Assembly: GCA_961205875.1 (NCBI GenBank)
Contig: OY540810.1
Span: 31,434,001 to 31,498,000, forward strand
Source: Sialis fuliginosa
Taxonomy: Eukaryota; Arthropoda; Insecta; Megaloptera; Sialidae
Direction: 5' to 3'
DNA: 64,000 nt
Each line of letters starts with the position of its first letter. The first letter of the stretch is position 1. Below the pieces are notes generated by a model that saw only the letters and a program-made list of their open reading frames with translations, searched no databases and was not told the origin of the DNA. The translations under genes were made by a program, and so were the position numbers. This document shows, one piece after another, positions 35,557-46,768 of the stretch.

Positions 35557-36167
35557 TGTTCTTACTTTTTTTTTGATAGTAAGTATGACAAGTTACATAA
35601 AGAGTTACGTAAATTTAATATCTGTTGATTTTAAAATCTGTCTAAGTTATTCCAATTCACTAGTCTTACTAAAGAGGTTTCACTTTAATAAATAGGAACG
35701 TGGAAGTGTTTCTCATTGTTTCTTCAGTTAATCTGCACCTTTACTAACATAACTTTTCTGCAATGATATCCCTATTTACAATGTTTTGATAATAACATCC
35801 TACATCTGCAAACACACTTATGAACTACACAAACAGCATCTGTTCTGCGAGAGATATAGATCAGTAACGTGGCCGCAAGGCCGGCACGTGTCTTTATCCA
35901 GCGGTAACTTGATTGAAAACGCATTTATATTCCTAACAAACTGTTCGAGTCTGGTAGAATAACCGTCAAGTAGGCGGTGGTGGTGTGCGTTACCATATGT
36001 CTGTAATAACTAGAGATCGAGAGTTGTAGTTAGCGTGGAGTGTAACGGAGATGCAGGGAGAATACTAATGCCATATTTAGGCAGGTGCAAAGTGGAGACA
36101 GAACCCCCTTGCTTGCTTACTGAACATGTTTATATGTATATTATATACATGTATGCAGAGTCGATGT
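35557..36167. other. Unique stretch with a GC-richer patch
   Basis: 35840-36110 is richer in GC (CGTGGCCGCAAGGCCGGCACG, GTAGGCGGTGGTGGTGTGCG) and not repeated in the window. No open frame or splice pair worth calling. Confidence 0.3.
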
Positions 36168-36530
36168 TGTGCTTTCTCGCAATATCGAAGATACAAGAAG
36201 CTTTGTGATCATTTAAAAATAAGACAAAATGCTCTCCTATTTTAAAATTTTAATTTGATCTTTCCGTTTCAGGTCAAGACAAACACTGTCTGTCTATGTG
36301 TTCGTGTGTATATCCCCTGAATCCTTGTCACACGCATAGCTCATGAACCACTGAACTGATATTAATGAAACTTGGTTGGATGGTTGAATCTGGCTTGAGG
36401 ACGGTCCCTTTTCAAAATCATCAATAGGGGGGAGGGGTGACATCCCAAAATATGTTTTTTTTTTAGATACCACAAGAACGACACATGTTACGTTTGTTGT
36501 AAAATATAATAAGATTTATCTCATTGTCAG
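36168..36530 (-). repeat. Family A copy A4
   Basis: Reverse orientation, from the outer GCTTTCTCGCAATATCGAAG end inwards to 'AAATATAATAAGATTTATCT', where it is truncated. With A3 it forms an inverted pair separated by ~610 bp. Confidence 0.85.
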
Positions 36531-36654
36531 TACAATATAAAAATACTTAACAATTAATACAAAAAGTAGTCAAATAATAATTACAAAATTAACTAGTGAA
36601 GTAGTCATACAAGGTTCATTCTGAAATAATAGTTAAGTTTTTATTTATGTAGGT

Positions 36655-37105
36655 ACCATTGGCTTACAGTAAAGGTCAGAATCGTTTACAACAGATTCCA
36701 AAATATTAAGACAAACATCATCGGTTCTTTTTCTAGGACGGAGCTTACATACTTACAACATTTTAAATAAAAACACAAATATACGTCCATTTCATTAATT
36801 AGTTTTATATCAAGTTTAATATATTACTTAAATACAAAAATTCGGAATATCAAATATTTATTGCCACAAAATTTACATATGGGTACAATTTTCAACAGAT
36901 TACACAATAATTTAATCGCACAAATATATATGAGTATTATAAACGAAAAGTACTTCTTTATCTATAACAAATGAGTTTCAAAATACATATATATCATTGT
37001 TTGGTACATGGAGAAATAATTTAAATATTATAATAATCAAATGGGAGGAGCCTACTAAGTTTGTGATAAGCAAATTTGAATGAAAATTGGTCGACCACTT
37101 CTTCA
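36655..37105 (+). repeat. Family C copy 2
   Basis: Direct repeat of 2890-3315, at roughly 85% identity by eye. The left end is degraded; the right end reads GGTCGACCACTTCTTCA. Confidence 0.75.
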
Positions 37106-37609
37106 TGCGTCTCTACATATTAAATTTTCTCTTAACTTTAACAAAGAATGAAAATTATTTTTATCTTTATTCAAATTTACGTATATATTTTTACGTGATT
37201 TAAATTAAAGAATACAACAAAAACAACGCATATATATTTCACATGATTGCCATCATTTTTACGTAACATAAACACATAAAAATAATGAATAAATCTCTGA
37301 ACGTGATTGGAAAAAAGCAATACAGTGTGATATAAAATATTTTTCAAAAAAATGTATACGCTACATAAAATTCATCCATGCCGAATGATACAAATTCTGG
37401 CGAAATGTTCATAAAAGAAATAAAGCAAATAAATTGAAAACATCACGACGAGCTTTACTTGGAATGTATGTCTAGTGGCGGCGGGCGGCAAGAAATAAAA
37501 ATACACGGTTTTAATATCAGTTTTTATAAAATATTAAATATAGGTACCTAAAGACTTTTCATAACAATTTTTTTTCATAAAAGTTAATCAAATTAATTAA
37601 TCAACACAG
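37106..37609. other. AT-rich DNA, no gene seen
   Basis: Nothing recognised apart from a G-rich GGCGGCGGGCGG patch at 37475. Confidence 0.4.
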
Positions 37610-37611
37610 CC

Positions 37612-38402
37612 CCACAAAAAATATACCTTTTCAACTTCAAATTGAGACTAATCAATTTCAAATTGGGAATAATCAAATTCAAATTGGGAATAATCAATTT
37701 CATATTGGGAATAATCAATTTCAAATTGAGACTAAACAATTTCAAATTGGGAATAATCAATTGCAAAGTGAAGTTGATTGTTCCCAATTTGAAAATGTTT
37801 AGTCTCAATTTGAAATTGATTATTCCCAATATGAAATTGTTTAGTCTCAATTTGAAATTGATTATTCCCAATTTGAAATTGATTAGTCTCAATTCGAAGT
37901 TGAAAAGGTATAGTACTGTTCTCTTAACCGTATTTTACGTATTTTTTAGGTACTAACCCCCCAAATTGTAACGTCAAAAATAGAGAAATTATATCAATTT
38001 TGATCTTTAACGAATAATTTGTAGATTAGACTATTTTCTTCAAAAAAACCTCACTAACCCCATAAATTTTTTACTGGTCATAAAAAATAGCAAAAAATTT
38101 AAAAATTTATATCAATTTTAACTAAATTTAACGAATGATTTGTAGATTAGAATTTTTTCTTCAATTTTTATCAGCTGTTTTTGATCAAACTGGTCGTACA
38201 ACGATATAATATAAAAGTCTAATTTACAAAATTCATTAGGTTTACTCATAAAAAACTTATTATAGCTCGTAGGGACTCTCAAAATTGATATAATTTTCTA
38301 TTTTAGTAGTAAAACATTTTGGGAGTAAAATTATCGAATTCGTTTTCAAAAATACGCAAAAAAACATAGTCTGGTTAATAGAACAATACTTTTTTTGTGG
38401 AT
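37612..38402. mobile_element. Element with CCACAAAAAA ends, hosting the minisatellite palindrome
   Basis: The left end, once 37624-37910 and one flanking TA are removed, reads CCACAAAAAATA followed by GTACTGTTCTCTTAACC. The right end is the complement of CCACAAAAAAAGTATTGTTC then TATTAACC. The ends match only if the palindrome is treated as an insertion. The interior has internally repeated TTATATCAATTTT...TTTGTAGATTAGA blocks (37990 and 38107). Confidence 0.65.
37624..37910. repeat. Palindromic 21-bp minisatellite, open on both strands
   Basis: TACCTTTTCAACTTC at the left is mirrored at the right, with TA on both outer sides. Each arm is made of about six 21-bp units of the type TCAATTTCAAATTGGGAATAA, alternating with units containing GAGACTAA. 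As 21 is divisible by three, both strands are open: a plus frame at 37642-37956 and a minus frame at 37593-37892, encoding INFKLG-type and LIIPNLK-type heptads. I read it as a foldback repeat; a protein product is unproven. Confidence 0.85.
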
Positions 38403-38588
38403 TTGTAATTTTAGTTGCTAGTTGTAGTCAAACAGGCACACCCTAATCTTGTTAACTATTACCCATTCCAACTGAAATACATGCAATTGTAAGCGCAGAA
38501 AGAATTCAGAAGTTGGGGGGGAAACGTTAAAAAGTTCGAGGTAGACAAGTTTCGAATTGAAGTGGTTTTTATACACAGTTTTTATATA

Positions 38589-38922
38589 CAGTACCGGAAT
38601 TCCGGCCGGAGTTCACGTCTAACGTCACTACTATTATATTTGAAATATAAATACATAGATTATTATCTTAAATTAATATAACATTGTTCTATCTGTTATT
38701 TCTTTAAGAAAATACATTAAATTATAAAAATTGTGTTTTCTACATATTCTGCAATTTTTACAGCTTCGTATAACTATAATTTCTTTTCGATCGAATGTAA
38801 TTACATTCATAGTGTCAATAATAATATAATATAAAACTAATAATCATATAATAGTAGTGACGTTAAAATATTCACTTTAAATCTACATCGTGAGTTCCGG
38901 CCGGAATTCCGGTACACCTCTA
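38589..38922. mobile_element. Family K element with ACCGGAATTCCGGCCGG ends (hAT-like)
   Basis: CAGTACCGGAATTCCGGCC at the left mirrors GGCCGGAATTCCGGTACACC at the right, and the outer right end CCTCTA suggests the common TAGAGGTGTACCGG hAT terminus. The interior block TTTTTACAGCTTCGTA is shared with 44145. No clean 8-bp duplication. Confidence 0.75.
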
Positions 38923-39653
38923 GTAAAAATGTATTGAAAATACCTTATGCAGTAAAACTATAATTGTATAATACTTATGTATAAAGGATTTTGAAAGATA
39001 CGAAAAGCATGTTTTCTGTACAATGCCATATTTTCAACAGAATTTATTTTATGACCCATGTGATATCATAACAGAGTCATAACTGTGACCCATATGATCT
39101 GCTTCCTGGTCATTTTGTTGGTTAAACCCATTGTTATTAAAACATATAATTCATTTTAATACACGTATGTTATATCTCCTTGTCTAAGAAATAATTAACG
39201 TCTTGCGACTTGTAGCTTTTTGTATTGATCAAAAAAATGTAAATTTTAAATATGTATAGTTTGCATTTAGACTTTGAAATACAAATAAGTGGAATTTTAT
39301 CTACAAGCAATATCAGTTTTATCCATATATCAATAAAAATGTAACTTCAACAATACTGCAAAATATGAAATAAATTTTTAATGTAAATACGAGCCGCTAC
39401 TGACTTCTGAATAAGTCCAATAAATGTTTGCGTGGGTCCATTTCGCACATATTGAAAGCTTCAAGACGCGTGTAGACTTTTTATGTGATAAGTCTTGTAT
39501 ATTATAACGTGTCGTTATAGAGTAGAGTATACAGATGTGATTCAGAATATTTTCCAGGTGATTTGAACGTAAAAAAAAATATGTTTGTAATGTACACAGA
39601 TATATATGTACGTACCAATTAAAATTAATTGCTGCTTTTTGTAAGTAATGATA
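38923..39653. other. AT-rich DNA, no gene seen
   Basis: Nothing recognised. Confidence 0.4.
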
Positions 39654-40550
39654 TTTTGCTTCCTCGCAATATCAAAGATACGAGAAGCTTTATGATCATT
39701 TTAAAATGAAACAAAAAACATCTGCCAAGTAAATGCACAGTGCTTCCTCGTGCTAAATTCACTAAAACCGATAGTGTTCAGATAAATTGCCTGGCATTGG
39801 TTAACCATTTAATTTTTATACAAATTTTACTAAAAAATCTTAGTTCCAATTTTTTCTTAAAACGCACCTGAATATTTTTTCATATATTTTTAATTTTTTG
39901 ACAATTTCAATCTAAATCTAAATTTATGCAAATGTCAAAATGACATTTAAAACGTCAAAGTGACATTTAAAACGCCAAAGTGACATTTAAAACGTCAAAA
40001 TGACACTTAATATATCCAATCAAATATCAATTTAGAAAAACAAAACACGAATTTTTAAAATTAATTTAGATAAATCTTTGTAAGGGAATATTTTACAACA
40101 AACGTAGTAGACCCATATTATAGGAAATTTAATTCTCTACAAAAAATATTCTATAAAATTTTCTCGTAACGTGTGTCGTTCTTGAGATATCTTGAAAAAA
40201 TAAAAATTTTGGGGTGTCACCTCTCCCCCTTACACACGATTTTGATGATTTTGAAATGGGACCGTCCTCAAACCAAACCCAACCATCCGACAAAGTTTCA
40301 ATAAAATCGGTTCAGTGGTTCGTGAGTTATGCGTGTGACAAGGATTTAGGGGACAGACGGACGGACGGACGGACGGACACACGGACACACGGACACACGC
40401 ACAGACAGACAGACACGGAACGAAAAGTGTTTGTCTTGACGTGAAACGGATAAATAAATTTAAAATTTTGAAATTGGAGAACTTTTTTTTTGTCTCAATC
40501 TCAAACGATCACATAGCTTCTCGTATCTTCGATATTGCGAGGAAGCAAAA
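39654..40550 (+). mobile_element. Family A, most complete copy A5, with ~60-bp terminal inverted repeats
   Basis: TTTTGCTTCCTCGCAATATC continuing to GAGAAGCTTTATGATCA is mirrored at the right end (GATCACATAGCTTC...GCGAGGAAGCAAAA). Inside are four units of a 20-bp repeat (39934-40013) and a (GGAC)n/(CACGGA)n microsatellite (40349-40417). The superfamily is unclear: long inverted repeats could suit a Mutator-like element, but I see only a weak TGATAT/TGGTAT flank. The 76-codon frame at 40214-40444 spans the microsatellite and recurs in other copies; I see no evidence it is a gene. Confidence 0.8.
39934..40013 (+). repeat. 20-bp minisatellite, four units
   Basis: GTCAAAATGACATTTAAAAC is repeated four times with small changes. 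The same site holds three units in copy A8 (52426-52485) and one in A3 (35046-35065), so the array expanded or contracted between copies. Confidence 0.9.
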
Positions 40551-40552
40551 TG

Positions 40553-41192
40553 GTATTCCGATTTAAAAATTTTAAATTGATCTTTCCGTTTCAGGTCAAG
40601 ACAAACACTTTTCGTTCCGTGTCTGTTTGTCTGTCGAGTGAATCCTTGTCACACGTATATTTCATGAACCACTGAACCGATATTAATGGAACTTGGTTGA
40701 ATGGTTTGGTCTGACTTGAGGACGGTCCCATTTCAGAATCATCAAAATCGTGTGTAAGGGGGAGGAGTGACATCCCAAAATATTTATTTTTTCAAGATAT
40801 ATCATAGAATTTTTTTTTGTAGAGCATTCAATTTCCTATAATATACGTCTACAACGTTTGTTGTAAAATATTTCCTTATAAAGATTTATCTCAATTTGCT
40901 TTAAAAAAATCGTTATTTGTTTTTTTTTAAACTGATATTTACTTTGACATATTTTTAGATTTATTTAGTTTAAAATTGTCAAAAAATAAAAAATTTACGA
41001 AAAAAAATAATCAGGTACCTTCGTCTTAAGAAAAGTTTCGAACTAATATTTTTTAGTAAAATTATATAAAAATTAAATGGTTAACCAATGCTAAATTTAT
41101 CTGAATACTTTCGGATTTTATTTAATAATAAACTACCTTTGCTGAATTTAGCACGAAGAAGCACTCTGCATTTACTTGGCAGATGTTTTTTA
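40553..41192 (-). repeat. Family A copy A6, inverted and adjacent to A5
   Basis: Reverse orientation, running from 'TTAAATTGATCTTTCCGTTTC' to the shared end TTACTTGGCAGATGTTTTT. It lacks the outer ~90 bp on its 40553 side. With A5 it makes a ~640-bp tail-to-tail inverted repeat. Confidence 0.9.
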
Positions 41193-41220
41193 AACTGATA
41201 ATATTGAAATTAAAAACTTA

Positions 41221-41572
41221 TTACCCCCTCTTAATTTAGCAGACCCACTTTTCTGGTCCGCCACAGGTGTCACCCTCAATGGGGTGACATCCGTGTAATA
41301 TGTTAAAAAATAAAGCCTATTTACCTTATTTGTTGGTTATTTTAAGCTTCCAGGGAGTAAAATATGTAAAAAAAATAACGAGTGTGATAAATTCTGATAA
41401 TCATCCAATTTATTTTTAAAAATATATACTTTTTCTGTTGATAAAAAATCACAGGGGTGACACCCGCCTAATGTGTAAAAAATAAAACCTATGGACTTTT
41501 TGGAAGGGGGGGGGGGGGGGGGGTCACTCACGATTTCCGTCTCAGGTGTCACCCACCCTATCGACGCCACTG
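41221..41572 (-). mobile_element. hAT-like element remnant with an 18-base G run
   Basis: The right end reads TATCGACGCCACTG, the complement of a CAGTGGCGTCGATA hAT terminus. GGGGTGACA / TGTCACCC words recur internally (41273, 41455, 41545). A run of 18 Gs lies at 41506-41523. The left end is not recognisable. Confidence 0.5.
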
Positions 41573-42356
41573 TGCGTAATCAAAACTGAACGTTAAAGGT
41601 CCGATACTAAACGTAGGCCCAACTGTCGGTAAGTACAGAGAGAACATTAGTTTTCCTCTTATAACACACTGAAACCACTTATTTCGCGATCACCCCGAGT
41701 TCGTGATTACCCCACTCTCCCCTATATCATAAAGTTAATGAAACTCGACACAATAATTACACTTTAAATTAACTTTGTAAAAGATCATAAAAATCAAATG
41801 ACAATCATACATGAAACGTATGCAATACATCAAAAATAATGTGCAAGTTGCGTGAATTTTAGATTTTCGCGTGCTGGACGGGAGTGGGTTCTGTTCTCGT
41901 TTACAGTAACGACAACGCTATATAATTACACAGCACGAAGACAATGCATTCAAAAAAATAATAAATTAATTAAGTTTATGAAACACCCAACACATTTCAT
42001 CGAAACGATAAATCAGTTGACAACACGCTAGCAAAGTAGAATCTTGTTTTTGTTGTGTAATTCTTTTAAACTTTTTTTCTGACTCTACTTTGTAAATGGG
42101 TTATTCGTAATTGATAACTGAGTACTTTTTAGCTTTTTTATAAATTAAATATGCATTATTATACTTACATAATACATATTTTAAATCATAATAATATACT
42201 AGTAGTGACGTTAAATATAATAAATAAAAATAACTTTTTTGTCTAAACGTCAAAATTTATTAAAGAATAAGTATTCGCAAGCTTTCGATTCAGAGAATCA
42301 TCGTCAGGCTATTAAGAAAGAATAAAATGTGAGAATATTGTTGAGATAATATATAC
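41573..42356. other. AT-rich DNA with two element-end fragments
   Basis: ATTACCCCACTCTCCCCTA (41706-41724) looks like the right end of a GTAGGGG-type element without a left partner. 'GCAAGCTTTCGATTCAGAGA' with ATCATCGTCAGG (42278-42309) is reminiscent of Penelope-like element termini, a weak guess. No gene. Confidence 0.35.
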
Positions 42357-43370
42357 AGTGTCCAAGATAAGCGTGAAATGCATTAATTCGGTTAAATGAG
42401 ATGAATTATTTGTAAAGAAGGAGTGAGTATTACTACATCAAAAAATATTATTAATTGTATGTGGTTTCGGTGGTATACCCAAAAATTTCGAAAATTCGAA
42501 AATTCTTTAAACGGCTATAACTTTTTTGTCAAAGTAGATAGATACTTTTTGTTTCCGGTTTCTTAAAGAACTTTTTGTGTAGAATTAATTAATGTGATTA
42601 GAATTTTTTTATCGCTTTTGGTTTCCGAGTTATAAGCTCTAACTTTAGTTTATCTTAGGGGCAACTAAGTTGGCTATAGCATATTTGAACGTGTTTTTTA
42701 GTCTATTTTACAACGATATATAATTTCTCATATTTATTTTGTATTGACTTTATTTTTTTATTTTGTGTATGACTTAAGCATTGCTACACTGAGTGCATTT
42801 TTTTGTTATGTGCTCCACTGCGGAAAACAGAACTTCCATGGATCAACATCTAGAACAAAAAAAATCTCGTTATTTACATGATATTTAAAAAATTTCGATT
42901 TTTGCAAAATTTGTATCACTTTTTTAACAAAAAATCGCAGTCTTAAATTGTTTATAAAAACAATAATTGCTAACCAATCGTAAAAATCATATTTACTTCG
43001 ATGTAAAATCTATCTAAAAAGTAACAGTTAAAATTTCAAGTCGATCGGATGGAAAATGGTCAAGATACATACGTTTTCCGCAGTTTTTTAAAACGTGATT
43101 TCGATAAAAATGAGTTTAAAGTTTGAAAACTGTTTTACTACATACAAACATCAACGTTAGTTCCGACTTTTTTCGAGACTGTAAGTTTTGCGGTTTTCGA
43201 TAGCTTATTTTGCTTCTGTTTTGGCTTGAAATCGAATTATTAAAAATCAACAATCGTGAAAAATTTGGACATATAAAAAATAATAACTACACACTCATAA
43301 ATAATAATCAAACGATTTAAACAAGATCGATACTGTTACAGTTGTAGATAGAATAAATTTCGAGAGAAAC
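42357..43370 (+). repeat. Family E sequence with a mariner-like left end
   Basis: TACAGTGTCCAAGATAAGCG at 42356 looks like a mariner-type end. 42775-43110 matches 18170-18380 and holds ~120 bp absent there (42890-43035). The right boundary is not clear. No coding frame. Confidence 0.55.
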
Positions 43371-43882
43371 GATAACGTCGGGGATCACCAGAAGTGTTGT
43401 ATAACTAATGGTGCGCAATTAATGAATAAAAAACGCAATAACACCGCCAAGTCTCCTGGGTAATACACGCCACACCTCCCGCGCCGGTGGCAGTATTTGC
43501 CGACTACGAATTTGTTCCCAACTATCCATTCATCAAGGACGATGAAAAAAATTGATAATCTATTCAGTCAAGGTTTTGCGATGCTCTATTTATAATTTGC
43601 TTTGTGAAAATTTATATTAAAGATTGAAAATTTATGGTTTTATTTGTGTTAGATAATTCGTTGGATTTTGTAATCGTATAGTCTTCATATTTCTCTAATG
43701 TGTTTCTTATTAAGTGTTTTCTTAAAAATGATAAGTACGACTATAGTTATTACATCTACTTTCTATTTTCATGTTGTGTGTCTAAATATGTATTATAAAT
43801 GTGTGTAACTGTTTGTGAAGGAGCACAGGAATAGAAGATAGGAAATAAATGTGCTAATCAGCCAATCATAGCATGTTTTAAC
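43371..43882. other. Unique stretch with a GC-rich patch
   Basis: 43430-43540 is GC-rich (CCACACCTCCCGCGCCGGTG). The minus strand is open for ~60 codons across it without an ATG near the start. CCATTCATCAAGGAC recurs at 46504. Unassigned. Confidence 0.25.
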
Positions 43883-44260
43883 TAGGGGTGTACCGGAACT
43901 GGAATTTTCAATTCCGGCCGGAACCAGAATCGCCAGAATTCACAAAAAAATCTGGCCGGAACCGGATTTTTTTTTAAAAACGTTATATTTTAATTACTAA
44001 TAATAATTAAAATGGTTTTTTACATTTATCAAAAATTTATATTTTATATGGTATTTCTTAAATAGTAGAGGCGTAGAGTCCTACATTAGGTAGGTACATA
44101 TATTATAAAAAATATTATTTTTTCAAAATCTTGTAATTTTTACAGCTTCGTAAGATCGATTGTATTAAATTGTTTGCATATCATACGTTCTTCTTGATCG
44201 AATCTAATTACATTTCTAGTGTCAAATTATAAATGTGATAAATCACAAAAAGCATCTAGA
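43883..44260 (+). mobile_element. Family K copy 2, right end missing
   Basis: TAGGGGTGTACCGGAACTGG is a hAT-type terminus; AATTCCGGCCGGAACC follows. The shared block TTTTTACAGCTTCGTA and 'TTGATCGAATCTAATTACAT' align with 38755-38825. Confidence 0.65.
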
Positions 44261-44512
44261 CATATTCACAACAGAGAATATTGTATAAATTTTTACAGAT
44301 AAAAGAATGCCTACTACTCGAAATAAAAGCACCAATACATTCTTATTATAGTGCATGTATCATAAACAATACTGCATTATCTTAATACTATTATCTAAGT
44401 TCAGATAGTTTTTGAAGAAAACATATTTAGGGCTGCAGTATTATTAAAAAATTCAGAACAAGTCTTATTTTTACACCATAACAATTGGAAATTTTAAAAA
44501 ATCTTTGATATA

Positions 44513-45380
44513 CAAGGAGAGTCATATCAGGTGGAACAAACTTGAACAGTTAATTAAGAAAAAAATTCATATACCTAAACATGAACAGACTCTTTTGTCT
44601 CAAATTAGTTTTTATTTAATATTTTGAGAACCCATTGTGATACAGTATACTTAAATTTGACACCCGGTTTAATATTATACGTGTTATCGATTTCTAGTAT
44701 CAACCAATGATTATTTAGACCAGGGATTCCGACCAGTGGGCCCATTGAGTTATATCTAATTTTTTTTGTTCTTAATTTTTTTCCTAAAAAATCAGTTTTT
44801 CTCCATGTGGCCGTCCGCCGCCCCTTCTGAACTGAAACCCAGAGCAATCGCCCAGCCTCCCTCCCTAAAGCCAGCATTGCTGTTATACATTAACAAAATA
44901 AGCAACGAATTTTAATAAATATAAAAATTTTAAACATCAAGTATCTTTTTTCCAAAGCTTACTTGACTTTTTAATATTGCACTCGAGTGATTGTTGTAGT
45001 TTTGGCTGCTAACAAAAATATTTTAGTTTTCCATGGCAATTGTGATTTTTATTCAATAATTAATAAAATGCGTTATATCTTAGTTATATCTAAGTTTTGC
45101 GATCATTTTTTAAAGAATAATTGTTCTTCGATTTCAATATCGATCTTTCTTTTTATAATCGGTTTAGTATTAATAATACGTGTTTAATACTAAACCGATT
45201 ATAAAATTTCATAACTGTTTCACAATGGATTCTCAAAATATTAAATAAAAACTTATTTTAGACAAAATATTTGAGTCTGTAGTTCTCTCGCGAAGAAATT
45301 CCGGACACATGTTTATGAACTTTTTTTCTTCAAATATTTTTCTCGATCAACTGTTCAAAGTTCCACCTGATATGACCCTG
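44513..45380. mobile_element. Mariner-type palindromic element with TA flanks and nested sequence
   Basis: CAAGGAGAGTCATATCAGGT at the left pairs with ACCTGATATGACCCTG at the right, with TA outside (44511-44512, 45381-45382). A second mirrored pair (44607-44641 with 45222-45255) lies inside. Between them is a hAT-like CAGGGATTCCGACCAGTGG end (44721) followed by a GC-rich block (44815-44875), seemingly an insertion without a clear right end. Confidence 0.7.
45156..45207. repeat. Perfect 21-bp inverted repeat with short loop
   Basis: TTATAATCGGTTTAGTATTA is exactly mirrored by TAATACTAAACCGATTATAA around a ~9-base loop. It lies inside the 44513-45380 element. It could act as a cruciform or RNA hairpin. 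Confidence 0.8.
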
Positions 45381-45539
45381 TATAAACAGTTCAATGTCTG
45401 TAATATAATGACATTTTTGTTAATATATCATTATAAAAAAATTACTTATTTTTTTAAGGTCAATTAATGTTATAAATTATACAATCATACTTTTGCTGCA
45501 CAAAATATTAAAAGACAGCATTTGTGTTATGAAATGAGA

Positions 45540-45935
45540 AAAAAAGTGATCTCCGATTTCAAAATTTTAATTTGATATTTCTGTTTCAGGTCAAAACAAA
45601 CACTGTTGTGAGTCCGTGTGTCTATCCCCTGAATCCTTGCCACACGCATAACTCATGAACCACTGAACCGATATTAATGAAACTAGGTTGGTTGGTTAGG
45701 TTTGACTTGAGGACGGTCCCATTTCAAAATTATTAAAATATTTATTTTTTGAAGATATCTCAAGAAAAACACGTTACGTGAAAATTTTATAGAATCTTTT
45801 TTGTTTATGTGCGGTTCTTGGTAGATTGGGTTTATGTTATGTGGCCCAAAAGGTTCAAAAGGTTGGACACCTATGATATAGACCACCACAACGTTTGTTG
45901 TAAAATATTCCCTTACAAAGATTTATTTCAATTTG
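45540..45935 (-). repeat. Family A copy A7 with a foreign insertion
   Basis: Reverse family A sequence, with the usual AATCCTTGCCACACGCATAA and 'GAACCACTGAACCGATATTA' blocks. Around 45808-45880 it carries unrelated sequence ending AAAAGGTTGGACACCTATGA, which looks like a hAT right end. Confidence 0.8.
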
Positions 45936-46074
45936 TTTTAAAGTATCATTTTGACGATTACATCGTATCATGAATTTTGCTGTATTCTTAAATGCAATAT
46001 TCTCCATAATATCATATGTATATTAAACATACTGTGTGTTTAATATATGATAATATGTTCAAAAGGGCTGTATT

Positions 46075-46300
46075 CAGGGACGTAACTACCACCGGGGCAG
46101 TGCCTCAGGACCCACGAGCATAGAGGGCCTCCATAGCAGCGTAACAATTAGGGTCGGCAAGATTGAAGAACAAAAAAAAGGTCATTGTAGACTGAGCAAC
46201 GAAAAAAGTTCTTCAATTTTTATATTTATATTTTGCATATAATGAGAGTCCCTTAGTTACCTGTTGCCCCAGAGCCCCATATCGTCTAGTTACGCCCCTG
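46075..46300. mobile_element. 226-bp hAT miniature element, TSD GCTGTATT/ACTGTATT
   Basis: CAGGGACGTAACTACCACCG and CTAGTTACGCCCCTG bound it. The flanking octamers (46067-46074, 46301-46308) agree at 7 of 8 bases. Same family as 50743-51463. Confidence 0.88.
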
Positions 46301-46308
46301 ACTGTATT

Positions 46309-46760
46309 TATTTTCACACATATTTATTAACTAATACATACTAAAATATAAATTACTTTTGAGTTATGTCTAAAATAATAATTTCAAATACATCGCACGC
46401 ATTTTAGAATGCGTAGAGTTTTGATTTAATTGCAGATGAACAAAACGATGTCCCCGGGGCACACTGAGTGATGCATTCCATCTTAAATTAATTCCTTGTA
46501 CCCATTCATCAAGGACTGCATGCAGAGCACATTACTTTACATGGAAATAATTTTATTATCTCGCTTCATTTCCGTATCCCGTATTTATTATGTTACTCCA
46601 GAGACGCAGAATTATATTTGGAACGAGATCTGTGTACTGATAGGGTAGACAAGTGTTAACTCTTACATTTATTCTTCGATTCTGTCTATTTTAGTCAGAC
46701 CTTGTAGACTTTCAAAAGAAATTTTCAGTGGCAATAAATGATAAAACTTTAATCAAATTA
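46309..46760. other. AT-rich DNA, no gene seen
   Basis: A small GC-richer patch (46440-46540) has no recognisable function. Confidence 0.35.
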
Positions 46761-46768
46761 GTTTAGAT

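Noticed and set aside
40214-40444. 76-codon frame rich in RTDGRTDTRT repeats, also seen in part at 52684 and 40591
   Set aside because: The frame spans the GGAC/CACGGA microsatellite of family A and differs in length and ends between copies; no start or codon conservation is evident.
42278-42309. Possible Penelope-like terminus
   Set aside because: Only a short word resembles what I recall of such ends; no reverse transcriptase or second terminus is present, so it is mentioned only as a weak fragment.
43526-46520. CCATTCATCAAGGAC shared between 43526 and 46504
   Set aside because: Only 15 bases with no extension on either side; could be chance, so no family is proposed.
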